Part shown: positions 1 to 11,557 of the stretch, in pieces
How positions within the stretch are numbered: position 1 is the first letter of the stretch
Layout of the letters: each line of letters begins with the position of its first letter
NCBI RefSeq assembly: GCF_009870125.1
Contig: NC_046683.1
Location: 17,121,001 to 17,185,000 of the forward strand
Source: Drosophila pseudoobscura
Taxonomy: Eukaryota > Arthropoda > Insecta > Diptera > Drosophilidae
Length of the DNA: 64,000 nt
Direction: 5' to 3'
Notes under the pieces: generated by a model
Databases searched by the model: none
The model's input: the letters and a program-made list of their open reading frames with translations, nothing else
Told to the model about the DNA's origin: nothing
Program-made: the position numbers and the translations under genes

Positions 1-581
1 ATGGAGCAGGCATCGGCTGCTCCCACACCTGCGTCCCTGAGCACCCTAAAAGCATCGTCCACATTGCTGGTGGCCAGCAGGGCTCGTGTCAAGAAGTGTC
101 TCGCTAAAAAGCATTAAAGCAAACCCTCATTAAAGGTCTCTTATCTTATCCCATCGAAAGGAGTACACTCACGTGTCTTGCCACTGCGCAACAGCTCCGC
201 ACTGCTCGTATTGATGGTGAAGACCAGGCCATGGTAATTCTGATTCATGGTGTAGCCGGGCAAGTGTCCGGCGTAGCACAGGGACATAAAGTGCTCCTCC
301 TTGACATTGTATTTGCCCTGCGGCTTGTCGCTGATGATGTGCGCGTCAACAAAATAGTAATGATTGAGGGTCTCCGTCAGGGCATCCTCGGTGTGGCCCA
401 ACAGTCGCTATAAACGAGACGTTGCACTGTATTAAAGCAATCTTCTGGGGCTCCTCTAGGCTTTACCTACGCAATTCTTTTGGTTGACAATGATTGTGGA
501 GCAGCCAGTCGGCTGGTTATTGTTGCGCGGCTGAAGCTTCAATGCCTGCGGCAAGATGTCGTCAAGGTGCAGCAGAAAGAG
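1..581 (-). pseudogene. t: tan fragment, copy 0 (exons 4-6, cut by window edge)
   Basis: Minus-strand exons matching the complete tan: exon 4 at 471-581 (contains the Thr-Gly-Cys autocleavage motif), exon 5 at 173-407, exon 6 at 1-103 (partial at the edge). Splice sites are kept. Exons 1-3 are absent because intron 3 is fused at about 709 to the upstream flank of the next Cbp80-like gene. Exon 5 encodes Asn-Thr-Ser-Ser where the complete gene has Asn-Thr-Ile-Ser. With no start exon this copy cannot make Tan unless a new promoter supplies one. Confidence 0.9.
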
Positions 582-706
582 CTAAAAAGCAATATGATAA
601 ACGTTTTAAAAACAAAATTAAATATATATATTAAAGTATAACACCGTACGTCTGCTAATCTCTTTATTTATAAGATTCTTTACTGGTGTATATGGAAATC
701 GTTCAG

Positions 707-711
707 ATATT
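707..711. other. Short-unit junction: tan intron 3 fused to Cbp80-like flank
   Basis: In longer copies the tan intron sequence ending in CGTTCAGATA continues with ACACCCATGGG. Here it continues with TTTTGAAAATAACAAGC, which elsewhere lies just upstream of the Cbp80-like gene. About 2 bp (TA) are shared at the break, typical of microhomology end joining. The same junction recurs at 8979-8980, so it arose once and was copied. Confidence 0.85.
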
Positions 712-1308
712 TTGAAAATAACAAGCCGCCCATAAAATTGTATTCATTCAAATAGTAACCACTCAACTTAACAACTCGTCATCATCAGCGATCTTTTCTT
801 TTTCCCTGAAGAACATGTGTCCGACTCGAACTACACAGAAAGCGACAGAAGTAACGAAACTCCTGGTGCTAAAAAATGAAGCTAGGAAGCCGCAAAGGAG
901 CTACCTTTACAAAGCCAGTGCTGCCAATGCGGGGACAGAAAATATATATTGTTGTCGCCGGCTTTGTCAATCGGAATAGGCCATAGGAACATTTGTTCAC
1001 ATATTGTCAACAAATCAGGCAGTTAATAGTCAGTTGAGTGAGTGTTCTGTGTAAAAATTGAGAAACTAGAAAAAACTTTCAATAAAACGCCTAAGTTCGC
1101 TGTATTTTCAGTAGTAATTTCGAACTGGATGGTTCGCATCCTCCCTGAAGAAAGCAACGAGTGCGTGGATTCTGCCGAAAACCAATCCAAGAAGTGAAAA
1201 GTGAACAAATTGCACTGTAATTCGAATTCCTTTCTTCAATTAGTGCACATACGTATGTATTTATTGTGTGAAAATCAGAATCAGTGAGAATCCCAATGTT
1301 CTATCAGA

Positions 1309-1710
1309 ATGAACGGTCAGAATCGCAAGAGGGAGTGGCAAGCTGGGCGCGGTGAGGATCTCACCCCCGACGACCGTATTGAACTGATTGCCGAGTTGAT
1401 GGCTAAACTAGACGGCGTCAATTTCGTCGCCGACTTTTTACACATCCGTCGACTGAAACTGCTGATCACCGACTGCCTGCCCGACCGCAAGGAGCAGCTG
1501 CTACGCATTCTCATAGGCTATGTGAACCGGCCCCCCAGCCCGGCCACAACTAGCTACGCCAAAATTGTGAGTCTCCTCAGCAACGACCTTGGTTCCTTGA
1601 TGGTCGACTGCATCCGCGCCCTGAGGGCGGTCCAAGAGAAGGCACTCATCGATGGCAAGTGGGACAACGCGCGCGGCCTGGAGTACTTCTTAGCCGAGCT
1701 AAGCAAGTGA
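1309..1710 (+). CDS. Cbp80-like (MIF4G-type) small protein, copy 1
   Basis: A 133-aa ORF starting MNGQNRKREW and ending YFLAELSK. The pattern of residues 20-132 resembles the N-terminal MIF4G segment of nuclear cap-binding protein CBP80/NCBP1: compare RRLKLLITDCLPDRKEQLLRI with the CBP80 stretch around 'KILRILSDCAVRMPEK', and GKWDNARGLEYFLAEL with 'CRWDAARYALRFLADL' (remembered, not searched). CBP80 is about 800 aa, so this is a single short helical-repeat segment. An AATAAA follows at 1920-1925. No intron is needed in the ORF. The start is the first ATG after a long leader shared by all copies. The gene is tail-to-tail with the tan fragment at 2368-3287. The CBP80 relationship is an inference; that the ORF is real rests on its exact preservation in six copies. 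Confidence 0.75.
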   Translation: MNGQNRKREWQAGRGEDLTPDDRIELIAELMAKLDGVNFVADFLHIRRLKLLITDCLPDRKEQLLRILIGYVNRPPSPATTSYAKIVSLLSNDLGSLMVDCIRALRAVQEKALIDGKWDNARGLEYFLAELSK

Positions 1711-1827
1711 CTTAGCATAGAAGGGCCCTGGCTGTGCAGTTTGATCACTGCACTGCCCCTGTTCTTCCACGATACGTTGCACATATCAAACTCTCGGTAA
1801 ACAAAACGTAGCATATTCAATAACACG

Positions 1828-1926
1828 AACCTAAGACACGAGCATAACACACGAGATTAACACTCGATCCTAACGCACGAGCAACACACGATCCTAACGC
1901 ACGAGCGACGCACGAGCCTAATAAAC
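1828..1926 (+). repeat. Degenerate CACGAG repeats in the 3' UTR of Cbp80-like, with poly(A) signal
   Basis: Just after the stop codon region, words such as ACACGAG, CGATCCTAACGCACGAG and CGCACGAGCCTAA recur about six times, ending at AATAAA (1920-1925). All six copies carry the block. In copy 6 (36970-37073) the number and order of words differ, showing local slippage or exchange. Confidence 0.7.
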
Positions 1927-2367
1927 GAAGAACCAGCTCGACGATCCGCACATTCCCAGGAAAGATCCAAGCAAACTCTTTGGACCTGAAGAAGCCTCAC
2001 CTGGGATAAACTAGAGCTGCAGCACTGTGATCTGTTTATTGCCGAAGCCGTCGCGTCCTTGGAAATATTTTGTCATCTTCGCTGCCGCTAACCAGGGGCT
2101 CCATGGCCCCCAGGTAGATGGGCGCCTGGAATCACACCACACATAGGACGAGTGGGGAAATTATCCACATGCACATGCCCCCCTGTACTAACATCTTGGC
2201 TCACTCAAATTTCACAATTTTATTTTAAAGAGTGTGAGGTTTTAGATTGGCTAAGGACCCAACGAAAGGTTGGATCAAGCTCAAACTGTCATTTGATTAT
2301 GTTTATTAAACATACGAGTAAAATCTGCGTCCAACAAAGGCGGGGGGCGGGGGTGTGTGCATTAAAG

Positions 2368-3287
2368 CTACTTGAAGAGCAGAGGCAACCTGCAGTGAGG
2401 CTCCGTCTGACTGGGATTGTCCGAATAGAGCGACATGGTCCTAGCGGTGAGATCGAAAATGCCAACGGCAATGGTTTTGACCACCTCGTCACAGCTGCCA
2501 TTCTCGCGCCACACGCAATACAATCCCCCAGAGACATCGCCCAGCATGTGGCGCACATCCTGCTCGCTCGATGGCGGCTTGTAGGTGCCGAACGCCTGCA
2601 TTCGCGACACGCTGGACTCGACCATCAGAGCGTTGGCCCGATCCTGGTGAATGCGATCGAATCTAGGATCGAATCGAGAATTACTCAAGCTGCGCTAATG
2701 AAGTTAATGGAGCAGGCATCGGCTGCTCCCACACCTGCGTCTCTGAGCACCCTAAAAGCATCGTCCACATTGCTGGTGGCCAGCAGGGCTCGTGTCAAGA
2801 AGTGTCTCGCTAAAAAGCATTAAAGCAAACCCTCATTAAAGGTCTCTTATCTTATCCCATCGAAAGGAGTACACTCACGTGTCTTGCCACTGCGCAACAG
2901 CTCCGCACTGCTCGTATTGATGGTGAAGACCAGGCCATGGTAATTCTGATTCATGGTGTAGCCGGGCAAGTGTCCGGCGTAGCACAGGGACATAAAGTGC
3001 TCCTCCTTGACATTGTATTTGCCCTGCGGCTTGTCGCTGATGATGTGCGCGTCAACAAAATAGTAATGATTGAGGGTCTCCGTCAGGGCATCCTCGGTGT
3101 GGCCCAACAGTCGCTATAAACGAGACGTTGCACTGTATTAAAGCAATCTTCTGGGGCTCCTCTAGGCATTACCTACGCTATTCTTTTGGTTGACAATGAT
3201 TGTGGAGCAGCCAGTCGGCTGGTTATTGTTGCGCGGCTGAAGCTTCAATGCCTGCGGCAAGATGTCGTCAAGGTGCAGCAGAAAGAG
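2368..3287 (-). pseudogene. t: tan fragment, copy 1 (exons 4, 5, part of 6, 8; exon 7 deleted)
   Basis: Exon 4 at 3177-3287, exon 5 at 2879-3113, truncated exon 6 at about 2701-2809 and terminal exon 8 at 2368-2662 (stop at 2368). A deletion of roughly 220-230 bp joins intron 7 directly to exon 6, removing exon 7, the exon 6 donor and about 12 nt of exon 6. Exons 1-3 are missing. The same exon 7 deletion is in copy 3, marking common descent. A minus-strand AATAAA lies near 2301. Confidence 0.9.
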
Positions 3288-4042
3288 CTAAAAAGCAATA
3301 TGATAAACGTTTTAAAAACAAAATTAAATATATATATTAAAGTATAACCACGTACGTCTGCTAATCTCTTTATTTATAAGATTCTTTACTGGTGTATATG
3401 GAAATCGTTCAGATAACACCCATGGGACTGGGACTGGGTCTGCGTCTGTGTCTAGGTCGTGTCGTACTTGACACTTCGGCTAGCCTTTCTTTCTTGTTTT
3501 CGTTTGAAATATTGTAAGTAGCAATGATAAAGAGCATCGCTTAGCATCGCTTAGCATCGCATAGCCACACAAGACACCTGCACCTCGTTACCGATCCAAT
3601 TCCATGCTAATCAGACTTTTATTATTAGAAACTGCATCGGAGATCAGCAGCACATCAGATGGACAGCCTAACGCAATGTTAATGCTGCTAATTTGAATTA
3701 TTAATTGTCATACGTTAGTACCCGTGTTAGCCACAGCCACAGTCCCAGCCTCAGACCCCCGTCCAGCACCTGCACACCAGCCACAGAACAGCCAAGACGA
3801 CGCACCGCACCGTGTGGGGTGTACCGTGTGGCGTGTGGCGTGTACCGTGTACCGTGTACCTTGTGCTGCGATGGAGCTGGGAGATTAAGATAGATGTAGA
3901 TGCTCACAGTTGCGACCAGGGTCAGCGCGATTTTTGCGTGCAATTAATTGGCCGGTCAAAGCTGAATGGACGAAAAAAATTATAACACATTATCGAGCAA
4001 GGCAGCCGCACTGCACTGCACTGCATTGAGACTTCTGCACAG

Positions 4043-5951
4043 CAGGAATGAGGTAGGGGGACTGATGTCAACCAACCAACATGCCTATACTAAAGGGAAA
4101 TCGGTGGAGACCGCACTACATTCGGTAGCAGCTACCATTGAGAAAGCCCTTCACAATAAAAAAAAAAGTATGCACTGGGAGTATTCGTGGACATCTCCGG
4201 AGCATTCAACAACGTGGCTACGGAAGCAATAACAAATTGCCTTGTAGCAACTAATACACACCCAGCAATCAACCTGTGGATAAGGAACCTCCTAGGTTGC
4301 AGACGGGTGCAATCAGAGTGGGGCACCGCTTCCATGGTGAAAGAGGCACACAGAGTCACACCCCAGGGTGGAGTCATGTGCCCCTCCTGTGGAATCTGGT
4401 GGTCGGCGATCTCATCAAGAGATACGAAAGGAATGCCCCAATAATAACAGCTTATGCGGACGACATAAGCATACTTATTACGGGTGTTTGCCCATCGACC
4501 CTCAGCTCACTAATGGAACGAACACTCAGGGAGATACACGAGTGGGCGGAAGATGTAGGACTAAGTATCAACGCGGACAAGACGGACCTCATCCTCTTTA
4601 CCAAGAGGTACAAGGTACCGATATGGACCCCCCGAAGATCAATCAAACTAGGCTAACCCCAAAAACACAAGTCAAATACCTGGGCACAGTACTGGATAGT
4701 AAACTGGCATGGAAACCCAATGTATTGGAAAGGGTGAAGAAGACCACCATTGCGCTTTATGCATCCAAGAAGATGCTCAGCAGCACATGGGGCCTGTCTC
4801 CGGCTCTGATGCATTGGATTTACATCTGGCAAGCTACTGAAAAGAAAACGTATCATAAGCTTATGGAAAAGACTCAGCGACAGGCTTTGCTCTGTATTAC
4901 AGGGGCGCTGAGGTCAACCCCAGTAAAAGCACTCGAAACCCTACTTGGAATCGAACCCCTAGACATCCACGCTCGTCTGACTGCAGAAAAGGCAGCACAA
5001 CGCCTCATCGCTTTAGGAAATATGTCGCCACAAGAATACGGGCATAGTTCAATTGGAAGGGAAATGAACAGATCAACTGATTACATGACCCCCCAAACAT
5101 GCCTCGACGTAAAAACAACTGGATCTTCGGGACCTGAAGACTGGAAAATCGGAAGAGACCAAACGGAGCACCTCAATATATATACGGACGGCTCCAAGAT
5201 GGACGGAGGAGTAGGAGCGGGCCTATACTGTACAGACCCTGAGATAAGGCTGTCATATAAGCTACCGGACCATTGTACCATATTCCAGGCAGAGGTTTTT
5301 GCCATCAGGAAAGCAGCAGAGGTCGCTCTTCTCACTGAAAGAGCACACGATGCGGTCAACCTATTCGTCGACAGCCAAGCGGCGATAAGATCCATGCAGT
5401 CGTCCGCAGTCAGTTCCAGAAATGTCTTGGCGAGCAGGGAGGCACTAGATACCCTAAGCACAACAAAGTCAGTACGAATCTACTGGATTCCCAGCCACCA
5501 GGGCATCGAAGCAAACGAGACGGCGGACGTACTAGCTAAGGAAGGCGTCGGGCTGGCGAATACGAGAACCGAGAACGTGCCTGTCTCCCTCAGAACGCTG
5601 CAAAGCTATCTAGAAAAGCAGGCCGGGTCACAAACCGAAAGTAGGTGGAGGAGTACCACCGCCTGGGGCAACCGAAACCCTAAAACATCTCATCTGCAAC
5701 TGCCCTGCTCTCTTAAGGGCAAGGAGGAAGTACTTGGGCGCGCCAGTCCTGCCATCACTGGAAGATGCCTCCAAGAGGACGCCACAGCAACTACTGGCCT
5801 ATGCGAAAAATACCTCGATCCTCGAGGACTTCAAAACCCCCTAAACACTGCCGCGACGGTTCATACCCCCCTATCCGGACAACTAAGGGCCATACTGGCC
5901 TATGTGGGGCCCCCTCTGAGGGCCGTCCGGGTCAACCTAACCTAACCTAAC
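4043..5951 (+). mobile_element. LOA-clade LINE, 5' half deleted, copy 1
   Basis: Starts mid-ORF2, fused at about 4042 to tan intron 3 sequence, and ends in CCTAA repeats followed by the 13-bp target duplicate at 5952-5964. Contains the RT palm (YADD around 4455), RNase H (YTDGSK near 5180) and part of the 3' region. About 190 bp around 5663 is missing relative to the full copies, with GCCTG microhomology, removing the start of the C-terminal domain. This is not a separate 5'-truncated insertion: its left end is a genomic deletion junction also seen in copy 2 (12303). Confidence 0.9.
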
Positions 5952-6651
5952 CTACTCTACTTCTATTCTACTTATCGACGTACAGGGAGCTGCAGACAAT
6001 ATCGGTACTTTTGTGCGATAGTCGGATCGAATCCGGAGGTTAAATGCCTTTATTTTAAAAATAACAAGCCGCCCATAAAATTGTATTCATTCAAATAGTA
6101 ACCACTCAACTTAACAACTCGTCATCATCAGCGATCTTTTCTTTTTCCCTGAAGAAAATGTGTCCGACTCGAACTACACAGAAAGCGACAGAAGTAACGA
6201 AACTCCTGGTGCTAAAAAATGAGGCTAGGAAGCCGCAAAGGAGCTACCTTTACAAAGCCAGTGCTGCCAATGCGGGGACAGAAAATATATATTGTTGTCG
6301 CCGGCTTTGTCAATCGGAATAGGCCATAGGAACATTTGTTCACATATTGTCAACAAATCAGGCAGTTAATAGTCAGTTCAGTGAGTGTTCTGTGTAAAAA
6401 TTGAGAAACTAGAAAAAACTTACAATAAAACGCCTAAGTTCGCTGTATTTTCAGTAGTAATTTCGAACTGGATGGTTCGCATCCTCCCTGAAGAAAGCAA
6501 CGCGTGCGTGGATTCTGCCGAAAACCAATCCAAGAAGTGAAAAGTGAACAAATTGCACTGTAATTCGAATTCCTTTCTTCAATTAGTGCACATACGTATG
6601 TATTTATTGTGTGAAAATCAGAATCAGTGAGAATCCCACTGTTCTATCAGA

Positions 6652-7053
6652 ATGAACGGTCAGAATCGCAAGAGGGAGTGGCAAGCTGGGCGCGGTGAGG
6701 ATCTCACCCCCGACGACCGTATTGAACTGATTGCCGAGTTGATGGCTAAACTAGACGGCGTCAATTTCGTCGCCGACTTTTTACACATCCGTCGACTGAA
6801 ACTGCTGATCACCGACTGCCTGCCCGACCGCAAGGAGCAGCTGCTACGCATTCTCATAGGCTATGTGAACCGGCCCCCCAGCCCGGCCACAACTAGCTAC
6901 GCCAAAATTGTGAGTCTCCTCAGCAACGACCTTGGTTCCTTGATGGTCGACTGCATCCGCGCCCTGAGGGCGGTCCAAGAGAAGGCACTCATCGATGGCA
7001 AGTGGGACAACGCGCGCGGCCTGGAGTACTTCTTAGCCGAGCTAAGCAAGTGA
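6652..7053 (+). CDS. Cbp80-like small protein, copy 2
   Basis: 133 aa, same protein as copy 1; by eye the CDS is identical. The leader (6060-6651) differs from copy 1 at scattered positions, for example GAAGAAAATG versus GAAGAACATG near 6150 and CAGTTCAGTG versus CAGTTGAGTG near 6375. AATAAA follows at about 7263. This copy sits in the short 2.9-kb unit whose tan fragment keeps exon 7. Confidence 0.75.
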   Translation: MNGQNRKREWQAGRGEDLTPDDRIELIAELMAKLDGVNFVADFLHIRRLKLLITDCLPDRKEQLLRILIGYVNRPPSPATTSYAKIVSLLSNDLGSLMVDCIRALRAVQEKALIDGKWDNARGLEYFLAELSK

Positions 7054-7710
7054 CTTAGCATAGAAGGGCCCTGGCTGTGCAGTTTGATCACTGCACTGCC
7101 CCTGTTCTTCCACGATACGTTGCACATATCAAACTCTCGGTAAACCAAACGTAGCATATTCAATAACACGAACCTAAGACACGAGCATAACACACGAGAT
7201 TAACACTCGATCCTAACGCACGAGCAACACACGATCCTAACGCACGAGCGACGCACGAGCCTAATAAACGAAGAACCAGCTCGACGATCCGCACATTCCC
7301 AGGAAAGATCCAAGCAAACTCTTTGGACCTGAAGAAGCCTCACCTGGGATAAACTAGAGCTGCAGCACTGTGATCTGTTTATTGCCGAAGCCGTCGCGTC
7401 CTTGGAAATATTTTGTCATCTTCGCTGCCGCTAACCAGGGGCTCCATGGCCCCCAGGTAGATGGGCGCCTGGAATCACACCACACATAGGACGAGTGGGG
7501 AAATTATCCACATGCACATGCCCCCCTGTACTAACATCTTGGCTCACTCATATTTCACAATTTTATTTTAAAGAGTGTGAGGTTTTAGATTGGCTAAGGA
7601 CCCAAAAAAAAGTTGGATCAAGCTCAAACTGTCATTTGATTATGTTTATTAAACATACGAGTAAAATCTGGGTCCAATAAAGGCGGGGGGCGGGGGTGTG
7701 TGCATTAAAG

Positions 7711-8852
7711 CTACTTGAAGAGCAGAGGCAACCTGCAGTGAGGCTCCGTCTGACTGGGATTGTCCGAATAGAGCGACATGGTCCTAGCGGTGAGATCGAA
7801 AATGCCAACGGCAATGGTTTTGACCACCTCGTCACAGCTGCCATTCTCGCGCCACACGCAATACAATCCCCCAGAGACATCGCCCAGCATGTGGCGCACA
7901 TCCTGCTCGCTCGATGGCGGCTTGTAGGTGCCGAACGCCTGCATTCGCGACACGCTGGACTCGACCATCAGAGCGTTGGCCTGATCCTGGTGAATGCGAT
8001 CGAATCTAGGATCGAATCGAGAATTACTCAAGCTGCGCTAATGACTACTGGTAGGTCTCTGGTACTCACTGATTCACATGGTAGTTATGATTACCCAAGG
8101 GTATCTCCTTGATGTTCAAAAGCGACTCATTCTTACGGTCTGGCGAAGGCGCCATCTCCACATTGTAGAACATCTGGCGGGGATCGCTGTGAAATCAAGG
8201 AACACGAAAACTGCAGACTGTTGACCGTTGACCAAAGTACCTTTGATACTCACGCCAAAAAGGTAAAGTTAATGGAGCAGGCATCGGCTGCTCCCACACC
8301 TGCGTCCCTGAGCACCCTAAAAGCATCGTCCACATTGCTGGTGGCCAGCAGGGCTCGTGTCAAGAAGTGTCTCGCTAAAAAGCATTAAAGCAAACCCTCA
8401 TTAAAGGTCTCTTATCTTATCCCATCGAAAGGAGTACACTCACGTGTCTTGCCACTGCGCAACAGCTCCGCACTGCTCGTATTGATGGTGAAGACCAGGC
8501 CATGGTAATTCTGATTCATGGTGTAGCCGGGCAAGTATCCGGCGTAGCACAGGGACATAAAGTGCTCCTCCTTGACATTGTATTTGCCCTGCGGCTTGTC
8601 GCTGATGATGTGCGCGTCAACAAAATAGTAATGATTGAGGGTCTCCGTCAGGGCATCCTCGGTGTGGCCCAACAGTCGCTATAAACGAGACGTTGCACTG
8701 TATTAAAGCAATCTTCTGGGGCTCCTCTAGGCTTTACCTACGCAATTCTTTTGGTTGACAATGATTGTGGAGCAGCCAGTCGGCTGGTTATTGTTGCGCG
8801 GCTGAAGCTTCAATGCCTGCGGCAAGATGTCGTCAAGGTGCAGCAGAAAGAG
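7711..8852 (-). pseudogene. t: tan fragment, copy 2 (exons 4-8)
   Basis: Exon 8 at 7711-8005, exon 7 at 8070-8186, exon 6 at 8254-8374, exon 5 at 8444-8678, exon 4 at 8742-8852, all open with splice signals. Exons 1-3 are replaced by the short-unit junction at 8979-8980. One residue change in exon 5 gives Ala-Gly-Tyr instead of Ala-Gly-His. Confidence 0.9.
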
Positions 8853-9579
8853 CTAAAAAGCAATATGATAAACGTTTTAAAAACAAAATTAAATATATAT
8901 ATTAAAGTATAACACCGTACGTCTGCTAATCTCTTTATTTATAAGATTCTTTACTGGTGTATATGGAAATCGTTCAGATATTTTGAAAATAACAAGCCGC
9001 CCATAAAATTGTATTCATTCAAATAGTAACCACTCAACTTAACAACTCGTCATCATCAGCGATCTTTTCTTTTTCCCTGAAGAACATGTGTCCGACTCGA
9101 ACTACACAGAAAGCGACAGAAGTAACGAAACTCCTGGTGCTAAAAAATGAAGCTAGGAAGCCGCAAAGGAGCTACCTTTACAAAGCCAGTGCTGCCAATG
9201 CGGGGACAGAAAATATATATTGTTTTCGCCGGCTTTGTCAATCGGAATAGGCCATAGGAACATTTGTTCACATATTGTCAACAAATCAGGCAGTTAATAG
9301 TCAGTTGAGTGAGTGTTCTGTGTAAAAATTGAGAAACTAGAAAAAACTTTCAATAAAACGCCTAAGTTCGCTGTATTTTCAGTAGTAATTTCGAACTGGA
9401 TGGTTCGCATCCTCCCTGAAGAAAGCAACGCGTGCGTGGATTCTGCCGAAAACCAATCCAAGAAGTGAAAAGTGAACAAATTGCACTGTAATTCGAATTC
9501 CTTTCTTCAATTAGTGCACATACGTATGTATTTATTGTGTGAAAATCAGAATCAGTGAGAATCCCAATGTTCTATCAGA

Positions 9580-9981
9580 ATGAACGGTCAGAATCGCAAG
9601 AGGGAGTGGCAAGCTGGGCGCGGTGAGGATCTCACCCCCGACGACCGTATTGAACTGATTGCCGAGTTGATGGCTAAACTAGACGGCGTCAATTTCGTCG
9701 CCGACTTTTTACACATCCGTCGACTGAAACTGCTGATCACCGACTGCCTGCCCGACCGCAAGGAGCAGCTGCTACGCATTCTCATAGGCTATGTGAACCG
9801 GCCCCCCAGCCCGGCCACAACTAGCTACGCCAAAATTGTGAGTCTCCTCAGCAACGACCTTGGTTCCTTGATGGTCGACTGCATCCGCGCCCTGAGGGCG
9901 GTCCAAGAGAAGGCACTCATCGATGGCAAGTGGGACAACGCGCGCGGCCTGGAGTACTTCTTAGCCGAGCTAAGCAAGTGA
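9580..9981 (+). CDS. Cbp80-like small protein, copy 3
   Basis: 133 aa, identical protein to the other copies. It lies exactly 8271 bp from copy 1, together with matching flanks, so copies 1 and 3 belong to the same higher-order repeat position. The upstream region directly abuts the short-unit junction at 8979-8980, so only about 600 bp of leader/promoter separates it from the tan intron 3 fragment. Confidence 0.75.
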   Translation: MNGQNRKREWQAGRGEDLTPDDRIELIAELMAKLDGVNFVADFLHIRRLKLLITDCLPDRKEQLLRILIGYVNRPPSPATTSYAKIVSLLSNDLGSLMVDCIRALRAVQEKALIDGKWDNARGLEYFLAELSK

Positions 9982-10637
9982 CTTAGCATAGAAGGGCCCT
10001 GGCTGTGCAGTTTGATCACTGCACTGCCCCTGTTCTTCCACGATACGTTGCACATATCAAACTCTCGGTAAACAAAACGTAGCATATTCAATAACACGAA
10101 CCTAAGACACGAGCATAACACACGAGATTAACACTCGATCCTAACGCACGAGCAACACACGATCCTAACGCACGAGCGACGCACGAGCCTAATAAACGAA
10201 GAACCAGCTCGACGATCCGCACATTCCCAGGAAAGATCCAAGCAAACTCTTTGGACCTGAAGAAGCCTCACCTGGGATAAACTAGAGCTGCAGCACTGTG
10301 ATCTGTTTATTGCCGAAGCCGTCGCGTCCTTGGAAATATTTTGTCATCTTCGCTGCCGCTAACCAGGGGCTCCATGGCCCCCAGGTAGATGGGCGCCTGG
10401 AATCACACCACACATAGGACGAGTGGGGAAATTATCCACATGCACATGCCCCCTGTACTAACATCTTGGCTCACTCAAATTTCACAATTTTATTTTAAAG
10501 AGTGTGAGGTTTTAGATTGGCTAAGGACCCAACGAAATGTTGGATCAAGCTCAAACTGTCATTTGATTATGTTTATTAAACATACGAGTAAAATCTGCGT
10601 CCAACAAAGGCGGGGGGCGGGGGTGTGTGCATTAAAG

Positions 10638-11557
10638 CTACTTGAAGAGCAGAGGCAACCTGCAGTGAGGCTCCGTCTGACTGGGATTGTCCGAATAGAG
10701 CGACATGGTCCTAGCGGTGAGATCGAAAATGCCAACGGCAATGGTTTTGACCACCTCGTCACAGCTGCCATTCTCGCGCCACACGCAATACAATCCCCCA
10801 GAGACATCGCCCAGCATGTGGCGCACATCCTGCTCGCTCGATGGCGGCTTGTAGGTGCCGAACGCCTGCATTCGCGACACGCTGGACTCGACCATCAGAG
10901 CGTTGGCCCGATCCTGGTGAATGCGATCGAATCTAGGATCGAATCGAGAATTACTCAAGCTGCGCTAATGAAGTTAATGGAGCAGGCATCGGCTGCTCCC
11001 ACACCTGCGTCCCTGAGCACCCTAAAAGCATCGTCCACATTGCTGGTGGCCAGCAGGGCTCGTGTCAAGAAGTGTCTCGCTAAAAAGCATTAAAGCAAAC
11101 CCTCATTAAAGGTCTCTTATCTTATCCCATCGAAAGGAGTACACTCACGTGTCTTGCCACTGCGCAACAGCTCCGCACTGCTCGTATTGATGGTGAAGAC
11201 CAGGCCATGGTAATTCTGATTCATGGTGTAGCCGGGCAAGTGTCCGGCGTAGCACAGGGACATAAAGTGCTCCTCCTTGACATTGTATTTGCCCTGCGGC
11301 TTGTCGCTGATGATGTGCGCGTCAACAAAATAGTAATGATTGAGGGTCTCCGTCAGGGCATCCTCGGTGTGGCCCAACAGTCGCTATAAACGAGACGTTG
11401 CACTGTATTAAAGCAATCTTCTGGGGCTCCTCTAGGCATTACCTACGCTATTCTTTTGGTTGACAATGATTGTGGAGCAGCCAGTCGGCTGGTTATTGTT
11501 GCGCGGCTGAAGCTTCAATGCCTGCGGCAAGATGTCGTCAAGGTGCAGCAGAAAGAG
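10638..11557 (-). pseudogene. t: tan fragment, copy 3 (exons 4, 5, part of 6, 8; exon 7 deleted)
   Basis: Exon 8 at 10638-10932, partial exon 6 at 10971-11079, exon 5 at 11149-11383, exon 4 at 11447-11557. Shares the exon 7 deletion and the downstream LINE-deletion junction with copy 1. Exons 1-3 absent. Confidence 0.9.

Noticed and set aside
2152-2823. Plus-strand ORF of 223 codons (and versions of 138-234 codons in other units)
   Set aside because: It runs across the Cbp80-like 3' flank and antisense to tan exons 8 and 6; its length varies with the exon 7 deletion, and it is explained as a shadow of tan.
4368-5945. Long 525-codon ORF as an independent gene
   Set aside because: It is LINE ORF2 (RT C-terminus and RNase H), with its first part out of the RT frame.
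4043-5951. Independent 5'-truncated LINE insertion
   Set aside because: The left end is a shared genomic deletion junction and the right target duplicate is the same as in the full copies.
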